Source: CAZMRW01 sp964568805 (lineage in GTDB: Bacteria; Pseudomonadota; Gammaproteobacteria; Methylococcales; Methylomonadaceae). Taken from it: 28,822 nucleotides of DNA. This document shows positions 16,953-23,249 of this stretch, piece by piece. The stretch is from contig CAZMRW010000057.1 in the NCBI GenBank assembly GCA_964568805.1, forward strand, positions 1-28,822, given 5' to 3'. The notes beneath the pieces were generated by a model. It was not told the origin of the DNA, searched no databases, and worked only from the letters and a program-made list of their open reading frames with translations. A program made the position numbers and the translations under genes. Position 1 is the stretch's first letter. The number at the start of each line of letters is the position of its first letter.

Positions 16953-17495
16953 TTACAACTGCTCAATGGACTGATCATGATTTTCTGTATTGCGCCCACA
17001 TTCCTTGATAACCCTGTATTCGACTCCTTCCGGAAGCGTGCACGACTCAACCAGGCAAAACGAATCGGATTGCCAGATGATGGGCTCAAATTGTACCTCC
17101 CTTGAAGCTTTGGCTTTTCTGACCAGAGTTACATGGGGTATATAGGGCCGTTCATCGATCTGTATGCCAAGAATTTGGGATATGGCATTTAATTCGGCGA
17201 CCAGGGTTTTGAGTTCATTGCCCTCAGTACGGCCGCTCAGGCACAAAATTTGCGGCTTGCGCCAGAAGTCAAGCCGATCAAAAGTGATAGTCAGCTTTGG
17301 TAGTGAAATTTCGGATGCGGCCAGAGTAATGGCCGCTTCGGTTACAGAGTCGATGCTGCCCAGAAACATCAGCGTCACATGAAGATTTTCCGCACGGACC
17401 GGTTTTTCTCCGGAGCGGCTTATGGCTTTTGCCACCTCGGCGCAGCGTTGGCGCACTGTCTCATCGGGCCATAGGGCAAAAAATAAACGCTTCAT
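16953..17495 (-). CDS. thpR: RNA 2',3'-cyclic phosphodiesterase (LigT/2H family)
   Basis: The 180-residue protein begins MKRLFFALWPDE, the standard opening of ThpR/LigT enzymes. The two catalytic HxTx motifs of the 2H superfamily are present: HVTLMFLG about residue 39 and HVTLVRKA about residue 119. Such enzymes open 2',3'-cyclic phosphate ends of RNA and can join tRNA half-molecules in vitro; the cellular role is not settled. I place the start at the complement of 17493-17495 because the family begins there; the frame extends 29 codons further upstream, but that extension has no family resemblance. GAGAG lies about 8 bases before this start. Length and motifs are normal for the family. The gene appears to be transcribed alone. 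Confidence 0.9.
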   Translation of the reverse strand: MKRLFFALWPDETVRQRCAEVAKAISRSGEKPVRAENLHVTLMFLGSIDSVTEAAITLAASEISLPKLTITFDRLDFWRKPQILCLSGRTEGNELKTLVAELNAISQILGIQIDERPYIPHVTLVRKAKASREVQFEPIIWQSDSFCLVESCTLPEGVEYRVIKECGRNTENHDQSIEQL

Positions 17496-17713
17496 TTTTT
17501 CAGCTCTCAGGTGACTTCTTAAAGTGGTATGTGAACGAATTATACGTCCTATCGATGAAAAATGGATGATTTCGATGCGCAAGCAGTTATTCGAGTTTGA
17601 ACATGCAGTCGGAGCAAAAGGTTACTATGGCAAGCTGCGGTTGCATTAAGACTTAACAGCGATTAGAGTTGCCAGGATTACTTGTTCTCAAACATCGATT
17701 AATGGAGTTTACC

Positions 17714-18493
17714 ATGACAAAGTTACGGTATCACTGGCTGGGCTTGTTGGCGGCGCTATATAGCGGACTGGCTCTGTCCGCCGACCTTGGCCGCGCGGAA
17801 GTAGAAAAACGCCTGGCCAAGGCAGAGAAAAGCCGTCCTGCCGATTTGCGCCGTAAAGATCTGACCGATCTCGACTTATCGGGTCTGGATTTCAGATATG
17901 CCGACTTATGGGGATCGGATCTACGGCGGTCCAATTTAAGCAAAAGCGATTTATCGGGCCTGAATCTGGATTTAACGGTAATGACCAAAATAAATCTGGC
18001 CGGAGCCAATTTATCGGGCAGCAGTATTTTCGGCGTATCTATGGGCGGGTCCAATCTCAGTAACGCCAATCTGACCGGGAGCCGGTTCATCGCCAATCTG
18101 GACCGTTCCGATATGAGTCATGCCAATCTGTCCAATGCCAATTGGGGCGTGGATATGAGGAACCAGCCGATGGGCTTGATGAGGGTCAGTTTGAATAATG
18201 TCAATTTATCCGGTGCGAATTTAAGCAATGCCGATCTCAACCGTGCACTAATGCGCCATGCCAATCTAAGCGGAAGCATATTGATAAAAACGGTGTTGAT
18301 GGGCGCAGATCTTTCTGGCGCGAATTTAAGCAATGCCGATTTAACCGGTGCGGATCTGTCCGGCAGCCGGCTTGAGGACGCCAATTTTGCCGGGGCCAAT
18401 GTGGCGGGTGCGCGTTTTACCGGTATTCAGGGTAAATCGAGCATCAAGGGGCTGAGCGAAGCTAAAAATCTGGAATCGGCGATTTTCGATTGA
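17714..18493 (+). CDS. Exported pentapeptide-repeat protein
   Basis: The 259-residue protein has a signal peptide (MTKLRYHWLGLLAALYSGLALSA), a charged linker (AEVEKRLAKAEKS) and then about 35 tandem pentapeptides of the A(D/N)LSX type from residue 46 onward, such as LSGAN, LSNAD and LTGAD. These fold into a right-handed square beta-helix. A break around residues 150-165 (NWGVDMRNQPMGLMRVS) may form a loop or a kink. The start is chosen at ATG 17714 because GGAG lies 7 bases upstream and the signal peptide then starts correctly; the frame is open for 15 codons before it. Pentapeptide proteins can be DNA mimics, but an exported one cannot act on gyrase, so a structural or adhesive periplasmic role is more plausible. 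The function is unknown. Confidence 0.85.
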   Translation: MTKLRYHWLGLLAALYSGLALSADLGRAEVEKRLAKAEKSRPADLRRKDLTDLDLSGLDFRYADLWGSDLRRSNLSKSDLSGLNLDLTVMTKINLAGANLSGSSIFGVSMGGSNLSNANLTGSRFIANLDRSDMSHANLSNANWGVDMRNQPMGLMRVSLNNVNLSGANLSNADLNRALMRHANLSGSILIKTVLMGADLSGANLSNADLTGADLSGSRLEDANFAGANVAGARFTGIQGKSSIKGLSEAKNLESAIFD

Positions 18494-18904
18494 AGATAGC
18501 CTTGCATATCGTTACCCCCACACTCTTTGGAAAGGGGCAAATATTTTAAGCCAGGAAGAGTGCAAGAAAAGTGTAGATTTTCAAACCCAAGCTATAATGA
18601 TAATTCCAGCCAGGCTCGATGGAACCCGCAAGCATATTTGTTGGCGATCCGCATCGAGGGGGGGATTATGCACCGGTTCGGTCTTTGCCGTTATTCGATG
18701 TAATGGGCCGATTCGCTAGATAGCTGCCCAATAACATGATGGGGTATAAATTAGTTTATGCGGATTTAATTGCTGTTTTCTATGGAAAATAGATGTAAGA
18801 TATTGATATATGTAATATTATTGCAATAATGTGTATCGCCATGCAATAGTTGCCGCAGAGTGTCCTGTCTGCTGTGATCAAATTTATCATTTTGGAGAAT
18901 AATA
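18494..18904. other. Intergenic region with candidate promoter and long leader
   Basis: Contains TATAAT at 18593-18598 with a poor -35 (TGTAGA at 18572), a 7-base inverted repeat CTCGATG (18615-18621) / CATCGAG (18652-18658), and the 14-base palindrome at 18817-18830. If the promoter is real, the leader before the gene at 18905 would be about 300 bases. I see no open reading frame of interest. Confidence 0.35.
18817..18830. promoter_or_regulatory. 14-base perfect palindrome, candidate operator
   Basis: ATTATTGCAATAAT reads the same on both strands and lies 75 bases before the start codon at 18905. A dyad of this size and position fits a dimeric repressor or activator site, though AT-rich palindromes also occur by chance. 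Confidence 0.4.
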
Positions 18905-19360
18905 ATGAAATTGCTTAAATTGTGTGCTCTTGTTGTATTGCCCGCTCTGTCAACATCCGTTTTTGCATCTCAGTATCAGGTAGAAAGCGACGGTTATGAT
19001 GTAATGATGGATATGATATTGAGACCGGTCGGTCTGGCTGCCACGGTGATCGGTGCCGGAATATTTGTCGGCGTGAGCCCACTAACAGCCCTGGCGACCA
19101 TCCCTCCTCCCCACGATGCGTTTGAGAAGCTGGCCGATACCATCGTATGCAAACCGTTTAAATATACCTTTTATAGGCCGGTTGGCGATTACCGGTACGA
19201 CGAAGGCTGTAAACGAGCCGTGCCGTCCCCTGTTGCCCAACCCGTCGTCCCTTATGTAGCGCCTGCGCCGGTTGTCGAGCAGCCCGAGCCCCAGGTTCAA
19301 TTGCCAGAAGAGCCCAACAAAAAGCTTGATGCCATTTTCAAAAAAGAAATGATGAAATAA
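18905..19360 (+). CDS. Exported protein with Lpp-like C-terminal anchor
   Basis: The 151-residue protein has a signal peptide (MKLLKLCALVVLPALSTSVFA). A short hydrophobic segment follows (RPVGLAATVIGAGIFVGVSP, residues 38-57), then CKPFKYTFYRPVGDYRYDEGC with two cysteines (Cys79 and Cys99) that may form a disulfide. A proline-rich linker (VAQPVVPYVAPAPVVEQPEP) leads to the C-terminal KLDAIFKKEMMK. I have seen the pattern RP.GLA.TV.G...FV followed by YTF.RP.GDY in uncharacterised proteobacterial envelope proteins but cannot name a function. The tail closely matches that of the Lpp-like protein at 4190-4468, suggesting covalent attachment to peptidoglycan through the last lysine. TTGGAG lies 7 bases before the ATG. 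Its stop overlaps the start of the next gene (TAATG), so the pair is an operon. Confidence 0.75.
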   Translation: MKLLKLCALVVLPALSTSVFASQYQVESDGYDVMMDMILRPVGLAATVIGAGIFVGVSPLTALATIPPPHDAFEKLADTIVCKPFKYTFYRPVGDYRYDEGCKRAVPSPVAQPVVPYVAPAPVVEQPEPQVQLPEEPNKKLDAIFKKEMMK

Positions 19361-19869
19361 TGAATAACAAGATTTTGCTTATCCTGACCTTATTACCCGG
19401 CTTCGTTTGTGCGGAGGTGTCGATACCCGAACAGATTCAGGCGCCTCGAGGTAATCAGCCGATGATGACCGTTCATGCAAAAGGTGATCAGATTTACCAA
19501 TGTGCATTCAAAAAAGGCGAATATTCATGGGAATTGCTGGCCCCTGATGCCAGGTTGTTTGATAACGAGGGACGAATAGTCGGCAATCATTATTCAGGTC
19601 CGATATGGGAATACAAGGAAGGCAGCCGCGTCGTCGGACGCGTCATGAAAAAAATCGATGTAGCCCCTGAAGCCTCAATTTCATGGTTGCTGGTGGAGGT
19701 CATAGAGCACAAGGGCGAGGGTGTATTGTCCGATGCGAGCTTCATAAACCGGATCAACACCCGCGGCGGTCTGGCGCCGAAGTCCGGTTGCGATGCCAAT
19801 CATCTGGGCGCTGAAAAGCGAGTCGCCTATACAGCCGACTATGTTTTTTATGGCAAAAGCGCACCATAA
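19360..19869 (+). CDS. DUF3455 family exported protein
   Basis: The 169-residue protein has a signal peptide (MNNKILLILTLLPGFVCA). It carries the DUF3455 pattern across its length: GDQIYQCAF (about 42-50), WELLAPDARLFDNEG, GPIWEYKEGSRVVG, ISWLLVEV, INRINTRGGLAPKSGCDA and the final VAYTADYVFYGK. The function of the family is not established; members are secreted or periplasmic. Two conserved cysteines (in YQCAF and SGCDA) could pair. The gene is translationally coupled to the preceding Lpp-tailed protein through the TAATG overlap, so the two likely act in the same envelope process. The name of the family is confident, its role is not. Confidence 0.85.
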   Translation: MNNKILLILTLLPGFVCAEVSIPEQIQAPRGNQPMMTVHAKGDQIYQCAFKKGEYSWELLAPDARLFDNEGRIVGNHYSGPIWEYKEGSRVVGRVMKKIDVAPEASISWLLVEVIEHKGEGVLSDASFINRINTRGGLAPKSGCDANHLGAEKRVAYTADYVFYGKSAP

Positions 19870-19905
19870 AACCCGCCGATAGCGACGGTCCGCATTATAT
19901 GCACT

Positions 19906-20616
19906 TTAACTTCGATGGTGTTGATCGAGGATTAGTTTCAAAAATGGAATGGTCAGCTTACGTTGGGCTGACAATGATGCCTGGTCGAGTTTTTCCAGCA
20001 AGCCCCATAATGCAGCCGGGTCCCGGTCTACATGGCTCAATAAAAAACGCCCGGCTTGCGGGGAGATTTCCAGGCCCATCTGCCTCGCTTTAAAAATTAA
20101 TGCGGCTATCCGGTCGTTATCGTCCAGGGATTTAATATTTAAAGTTAGTCCCCAATTCAAGCGGGTCCGCAAATCCGCAAGTTGAATAGTGAGCGCAGTG
20201 GGCGCGCAAGCCGACGATACGATGAGTTTATGACCCAGATCCCGATGCTGATTGAAGAAATTGAAAACAGCGATTTCCCATTTTGCGTTGCCCGCAATGT
20301 GTTCAATATTGTCGAAACAAACAAGATCGCAATCGTCAAACCCATTCAATACCTGCGGGTCTGATTGCTCGCAATGTGTCAGATCGAAGTAGAAAGAGCC
20401 GAGGTTACGCCGCTGAGCCTCATGGCAACAGGCTTGCAATAAATGGCTTTTTCCCTGTCCGGTTTTTCCCCAGAGGTAAATGAATTGTTCGCCAACACCG
20501 GCAATGCATTGCTGTAAATGATTGATAATTTCGCAGTTGACGCCGGCATAAAAATCATTGAACGTTTGGTTCGCCCTGAATTCGAAATGCAATGGAACCT
20601 GTTCCGCGGCAATCAC
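19906..20616 (-). CDS. hda: DnaA regulatory inactivator Hda
   Basis: The 236-residue AAA+ protein is Hda-sized (E. coli 233). The N-terminus has EQVPLHFEF (residues 5-13), which occupies the place of Hda's sliding-clamp binding motif. Walker A is GKTGQGKSHL, with LWG just before it; CFDNIEHI stands at Walker B, DLRTRLNWG contains the arginine finger, and DRDPAALWGLLEKLDQASL is the lid/sensor-2 region typical of DnaA-like proteins. Clamp-bound Hda stimulates ATP hydrolysis by DnaA and so prevents re-initiation of replication. The start is GTG, overlapping the stop of the DUF2069 gene as GTGA, so translation is coupled. It is last in the ArsC-like/wrbA/DUF2069/hda operon, an order seen in other gammaproteobacteria. 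Confidence 0.92.
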   Translation of the reverse strand: MIAAEQVPLHFEFRANQTFNDFYAGVNCEIINHLQQCIAGVGEQFIYLWGKTGQGKSHLLQACCHEAQRRNLGSFYFDLTHCEQSDPQVLNGFDDCDLVCFDNIEHIAGNAKWEIAVFNFFNQHRDLGHKLIVSSACAPTALTIQLADLRTRLNWGLTLNIKSLDDNDRIAALIFKARQMGLEISPQAGRFLLSHVDRDPAALWGLLEKLDQASLSAQRKLTIPFLKLILDQHHRS

Positions 20617-20966
20617 AGCTGTTTACCTGCAAAACGGATATAGAACGAAGTTCCGAAAAAAAGCATCAAGCTGAACAGAATTTCCAGTGCTGCATAAACG
20701 CGTTCATCGGCATTGGCATAAGCCTCTCCGGAGCCATGCATAAAATAGAGCAGGCTAAGATAGGCTGTCCATGCGCAAGCCCTCAAATCACGGGCCAATA
20801 AGCCCTGCATCGGCAATAATAGCGGCGTGACAGCGATTAACAAGACCAGGGCGACGGGAAAATACGCTGAAGGCGCGAGAATGGTATACCAAAGCATCAA
20901 CAGTGCAAAAAGCCCAAAAAAACCGGCCAGGGCGAGATAATGATAATAAATGGGTTTGATTTTCAT
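20613..20966 (-). CDS. DUF2069 small inner-membrane protein
   Basis: The 117-residue protein has four predicted membrane helices (ALAGFFGLFALLMLWY, PVALVLLIAVTPLLLP, AWTAYLSLLYFMHG, ALEILFSLMLFFGTSFYI) and the DUF2069 feature MHGSGEAYAN after the third helix. The function is unknown. I choose ATG 20966 (MKIKPIYYHYLA): it overlaps the wrbA stop as ATGA, and the frame upstream of it lies inside wrbA. It lies between wrbA and hda and overlaps both by a few bases, so the three are surely co-translated. This conserved position between a quinone reductase and hda is common in gammaproteobacteria and may simply reflect operon history. Confidence 0.88.
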   Translation of the reverse strand: MKIKPIYYHYLALAGFFGLFALLMLWYTILAPSAYFPVALVLLIAVTPLLLPMQGLLARDLRACAWTAYLSLLYFMHGSGEAYANADERVYAALEILFSLMLFFGTSFYIRFAGKQL

Positions 20967-21568
20967 GAACTGGAATTGAGACCGGCTTTTAATGCCTGCG
21001 CCGTTTTCGCCAGTCGCATGCCGAACGCCCGGCACAGCGCTTTTTCCTGATTGCTTAATCCCCCGATGTCGGAAGACAGGTGGCTGGGGCCATAGGGTGT
21101 GCCTCCGGAGGTTGTTTCGCGCAACGCTGTTTCAGAGTAGGGCAGTCCCATAATCATCATGCCATGGTGCATCAGCGGCAGCATCATCGTTAGCAAGGTG
21201 CTTTCCTGGCCGCCATGCAGGCTGCCCGTCGAGGTGAAGACACCCGCCGGTTTTCCGGCGAGGGCGCCGGAAAACCAGAGCTCGGTCGTGCCGTCAAGAA
21301 AATATTTTAACGGCGCCGCCATGTTGCCGAAATGGGTCGGGCTGCCCAGCGCTAGACCGTCGCACTGCTTCAAATCATCGAGGGTCGCGTAGATGGCGCC
21401 CTCAGCGGGGATGCTCTCGGCCGTTTTTTCGCAGACGGCTGAAATTTCAGGGACGGTTCTGAGCACGGCTTCCGCACCGGCTATCGATTCGACACCGCGG
21501 GCGATGTGATGGGCCATTGCCAGCGTTGCGCCGCTACGAGAGAAATAAAGAATCAGAATTCTGGTCAT
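20963..21568 (-). CDS. wrbA: WrbA-type NAD(P)H:quinone oxidoreductase
   Basis: The 201-residue flavodoxin-like protein begins MTRILILYFSRSGATLAMAHHI, whose SRSGAT loop binds the FMN phosphate. GSPTHFGNMAAPLKYFLDGT and FTSTGSLHGGQESTLLTMMLPLMHHGMMIMGLPY are the characteristic WrbA segments for FMN and quinone binding. GGTPYGPSHLSS closes the pattern. It should reduce quinones by two electrons using NAD(P)H, avoiding semiquinone radicals, as a tetramer in the cytoplasm. It starts 26 bases after the ArsC-like gene and overlaps the DUF2069 gene by four bases. No unusual residues were noted. Confidence 0.92.
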   Translation of the reverse strand: MTRILILYFSRSGATLAMAHHIARGVESIAGAEAVLRTVPEISAVCEKTAESIPAEGAIYATLDDLKQCDGLALGSPTHFGNMAAPLKYFLDGTTELWFSGALAGKPAGVFTSTGSLHGGQESTLLTMMLPLMHHGMMIMGLPYSETALRETTSGGTPYGPSHLSSDIGGLSNQEKALCRAFGMRLAKTAQALKAGLNSSS

Positions 21569-21594
21569 GAAATCATCAGGTTGCAGGGGGCAGT

Positions 21595-21942
21595 TTAAAG
21601 AATGGAAAGCACATTTTCCGGAGGACGCCCGATTACGGCCTTGTCATCGGCGACAACGATCGGGCGTTCGATCAGAATCGGATGGCTGACCATGCCGGCA
21701 ATTAACGCCTGGCGGTCCAGCGCTGCATTGTCGAGACCGGATTCACGGTATTCGGATTCCTGCTTTCGCATCAGTTCGCGAGGTTCGATGTCGAGTTTAT
21801 GCAGAATATCATCGAGTTCGCTGGCGCTGGGGGGCGTTTTAAGATATTCGACAATCTCGGGTTCGATGCCGCGATCTTTCAATAACTGCAACGTTTGCCG
21901 CGATTTGCTGCACCGCGGATTATGATAAATTTTTACCTTCAT
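21595..21942 (-). CDS. ArsC-family (glutaredoxin-type) reductase, YfgD-like
   Basis: The 115-residue protein begins MKVKIYHNPRCSKSRQTLQLL, with Cys10 in the CSKSR active site of the ArsC/Spx superfamily. IVEYLKTPPSASELDDIL and HPILIERPIVV are further standard segments; the latter contains the arginine that stabilises arsenate or substrate thiolate. Members of this branch are annotated as glutaredoxin-dependent arsenate reductases, but YfgD-like proteins beside wrbA and hda have no adjacent ars genes, and a role in arsenic resistance is unproven. The start is at the complement of 21940-21942, which gives the normal family N-terminus; a start 10 codons upstream is less likely. It is the first gene of the minus-strand operon and is divergent from ubiA. 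Confidence 0.88.
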   Translation of the reverse strand: MKVKIYHNPRCSKSRQTLQLLKDRGIEPEIVEYLKTPPSASELDDILHKLDIEPRELMRKQESEYRESGLDNAALDRQALIAGMVSHPILIERPIVVADDKAVIGRPPENVLSIL

Positions 21943-21986
21943 GGTTACCTGCCCACGAGCGCAAGCGCTCAATCAATCAAAAAAGA

Positions 21987-21992
21987 TATAAT
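21987..21992 (+). promoter_or_regulatory. Candidate -10 element for ubiA
   Basis: TATAAT lies in the 93-base divergent region between the ArsC-like gene and ubiA. Transcription from it would begin near 21999 and give a leader of about 37 bases. No good -35 was found, so an activator or an imperfect promoter is assumed. Confidence 0.35.
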
Positions 21993-22035
21993 ACCATTTA
22001 TACATATAACTCATGTTTTGAAGAAGGTAAAGCGG

Positions 22036-22917
22036 GTGGCACTGACAATGATGATGAAACGAATAACTGACCGGGCAAAGCAATACTGGTTATTGGCGCG
22101 TTTTGACCGGCCTATCGGCATTCTGATTCTGTTATGGCCCACCTTATGGGCGCTGTGGCTGTCCAGTCATGGAAAACCGGATTTACTGGTGTTGACGGTT
22201 TTTTGTCTGGGCGTGGTTTTGATGCGGGCCGCCGGCTGTGTGATCAATGATTATGCCGACAGGGAATTCGATCCGCATGTCGAAAGAACCAAACAGCGTC
22301 CGATCGCCGCAGGCCGTGTGTCTTCCAAAGAAGCCTTGATCGTGTTCGCGGTGTTGTCGTTGACTGCGTTTGGACTGGTGTTGCTGCTAAATGTTTATAC
22401 GATTATGCTGTCTTTTATTGCCGCATTCCTCGCCGCCAGTTATCCCTTCATGAAACGCTACACGCACTGGCCGCAAGCCTACCTGGGTATGGCGTTCGGG
22501 TTCTCCGTGCCGATGGCGTTTTCCGCCCACCTCAACGCGATTCCCATGGTTGGCTGGGTGCTGTATCTGGCCGTGATATTGTGGGCTTTGATCTACGATA
22601 CCATGTATGCGATGGTGGACAAGGATGACGATGTAAAGATCGGCATCAAATCTACGGCGATTTTGTTTGGCAAATATGACCGGCTTATCATTGCTATCTT
22701 GCAGATCATCATGCTCGGCTTGCTGGTTGTCGTTGGCTGCTTGCAGGGACTGGGTTGGTTTTATTACGGCGGTCTGTTAATCGCGGCCGGTTTGGCCGGT
22801 TATCAGCAGAAATTGATTTTTCACCGTGAAAAGACGCTGTGTTTTAGGGCGTTTCTCAATAACAACTGGTTCGGCCTGGCAATCTTTGCAGGTCTGGTAC
22901 TGGATTACTTGTATTAG
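22036..22917 (+). CDS. ubiA: 4-hydroxybenzoate polyprenyltransferase
   Basis: The 293-residue integral membrane enzyme joins a polyprenyl chain to 4-hydroxybenzoate in ubiquinone synthesis. ARFDRPIGILILLWPTLWALW opens the family pattern. The first Asp-rich motif is NDYADREFDPHVERTKQRP and the second is DTMYAMVDKDDDVKIGIKS; both bind the magnesium-diphosphate of the prenyl donor. About eight to nine membrane helices are present. Similarity to E. coli UbiA runs end to end. I prefer GTG 22036 because AGAAGG (22022-22027) lies 8 bases before it; ATG 22048, 22051 or 22054 are alternatives with poorer spacing. There is no ubiC beside it. It is divergent from the ArsC-like/hda operon. Confidence 0.93.
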   Translation: MALTMMMKRITDRAKQYWLLARFDRPIGILILLWPTLWALWLSSHGKPDLLVLTVFCLGVVLMRAAGCVINDYADREFDPHVERTKQRPIAAGRVSSKEALIVFAVLSLTAFGLVLLLNVYTIMLSFIAAFLAASYPFMKRYTHWPQAYLGMAFGFSVPMAFSAHLNAIPMVGWVLYLAVILWALIYDTMYAMVDKDDDVKIGIKSTAILFGKYDRLIIAILQIIMLGLLVVVGCLQGLGWFYYGGLLIAAGLAGYQQKLIFHREKTLCFRAFLNNNWFGLAIFAGLVLDYLY

Positions 22918-23249
22918 ATTTCGTTGAAGCCTTCCGGATAGGATATCAGCCAATTCATTCAAAATATCCTGTTTAACGTCGTTAAATTATCCGGAGAACA
23001 GCACACTTTTTTTAATCGGCTATAATTTTTATTCATGCTGCAATAAAGCAGTGAGATCGATGTGCATAGGACCACCCAGGATAAGAGATTAATCAATGGT
23101 ATACTCGTATTCTGAGTTGCCTGTTGCGTATTGAACAATTTCTGAAGTTCAAGAATAATCACCACAAATCAATGGAAACAAAGTTGTTTAACAGAGTTCA
23201 AGGTTTTTAACGGCCGAAAACCTACATTCAAAGTAAGGGGAATTGTATT
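22918..23249. other. Intergenic region after ubiA with nested hairpins and a TATAAT
   Basis: Holds the nested inverted repeats at 22933-22995, a T run at 23007-23013, and TATAAT at 23021-23026 that might serve the histidine kinase gene, though it would leave a 220-base leader and lacks a -35. No gene is seen. Confidence 0.35.
22933..22995 (+). repeat. Nested inverted repeats able to form a three-way junction
   Basis: TCCGGATA (22933-22940) pairs with TATCCGGA (22988-22995). Inside it, AGGATAT (22940-22946) pairs with ATATCCT (22964-22970), and TTTAAC (22972-22977) pairs with GTTAAA (22981-22986). All three stems are perfect and arranged without crossing (sharing only base 22940). A T run begins 11 bases later, so this may be the 3' end of the ubiA transcript or a binding site. 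Confidence 0.45.

Noticed and set aside
18521..18562. Terminator after the pentapeptide-repeat gene (CACTCTT / AAGAGTG)
   Set aside because: The arms are 28 bases apart and no T run follows.
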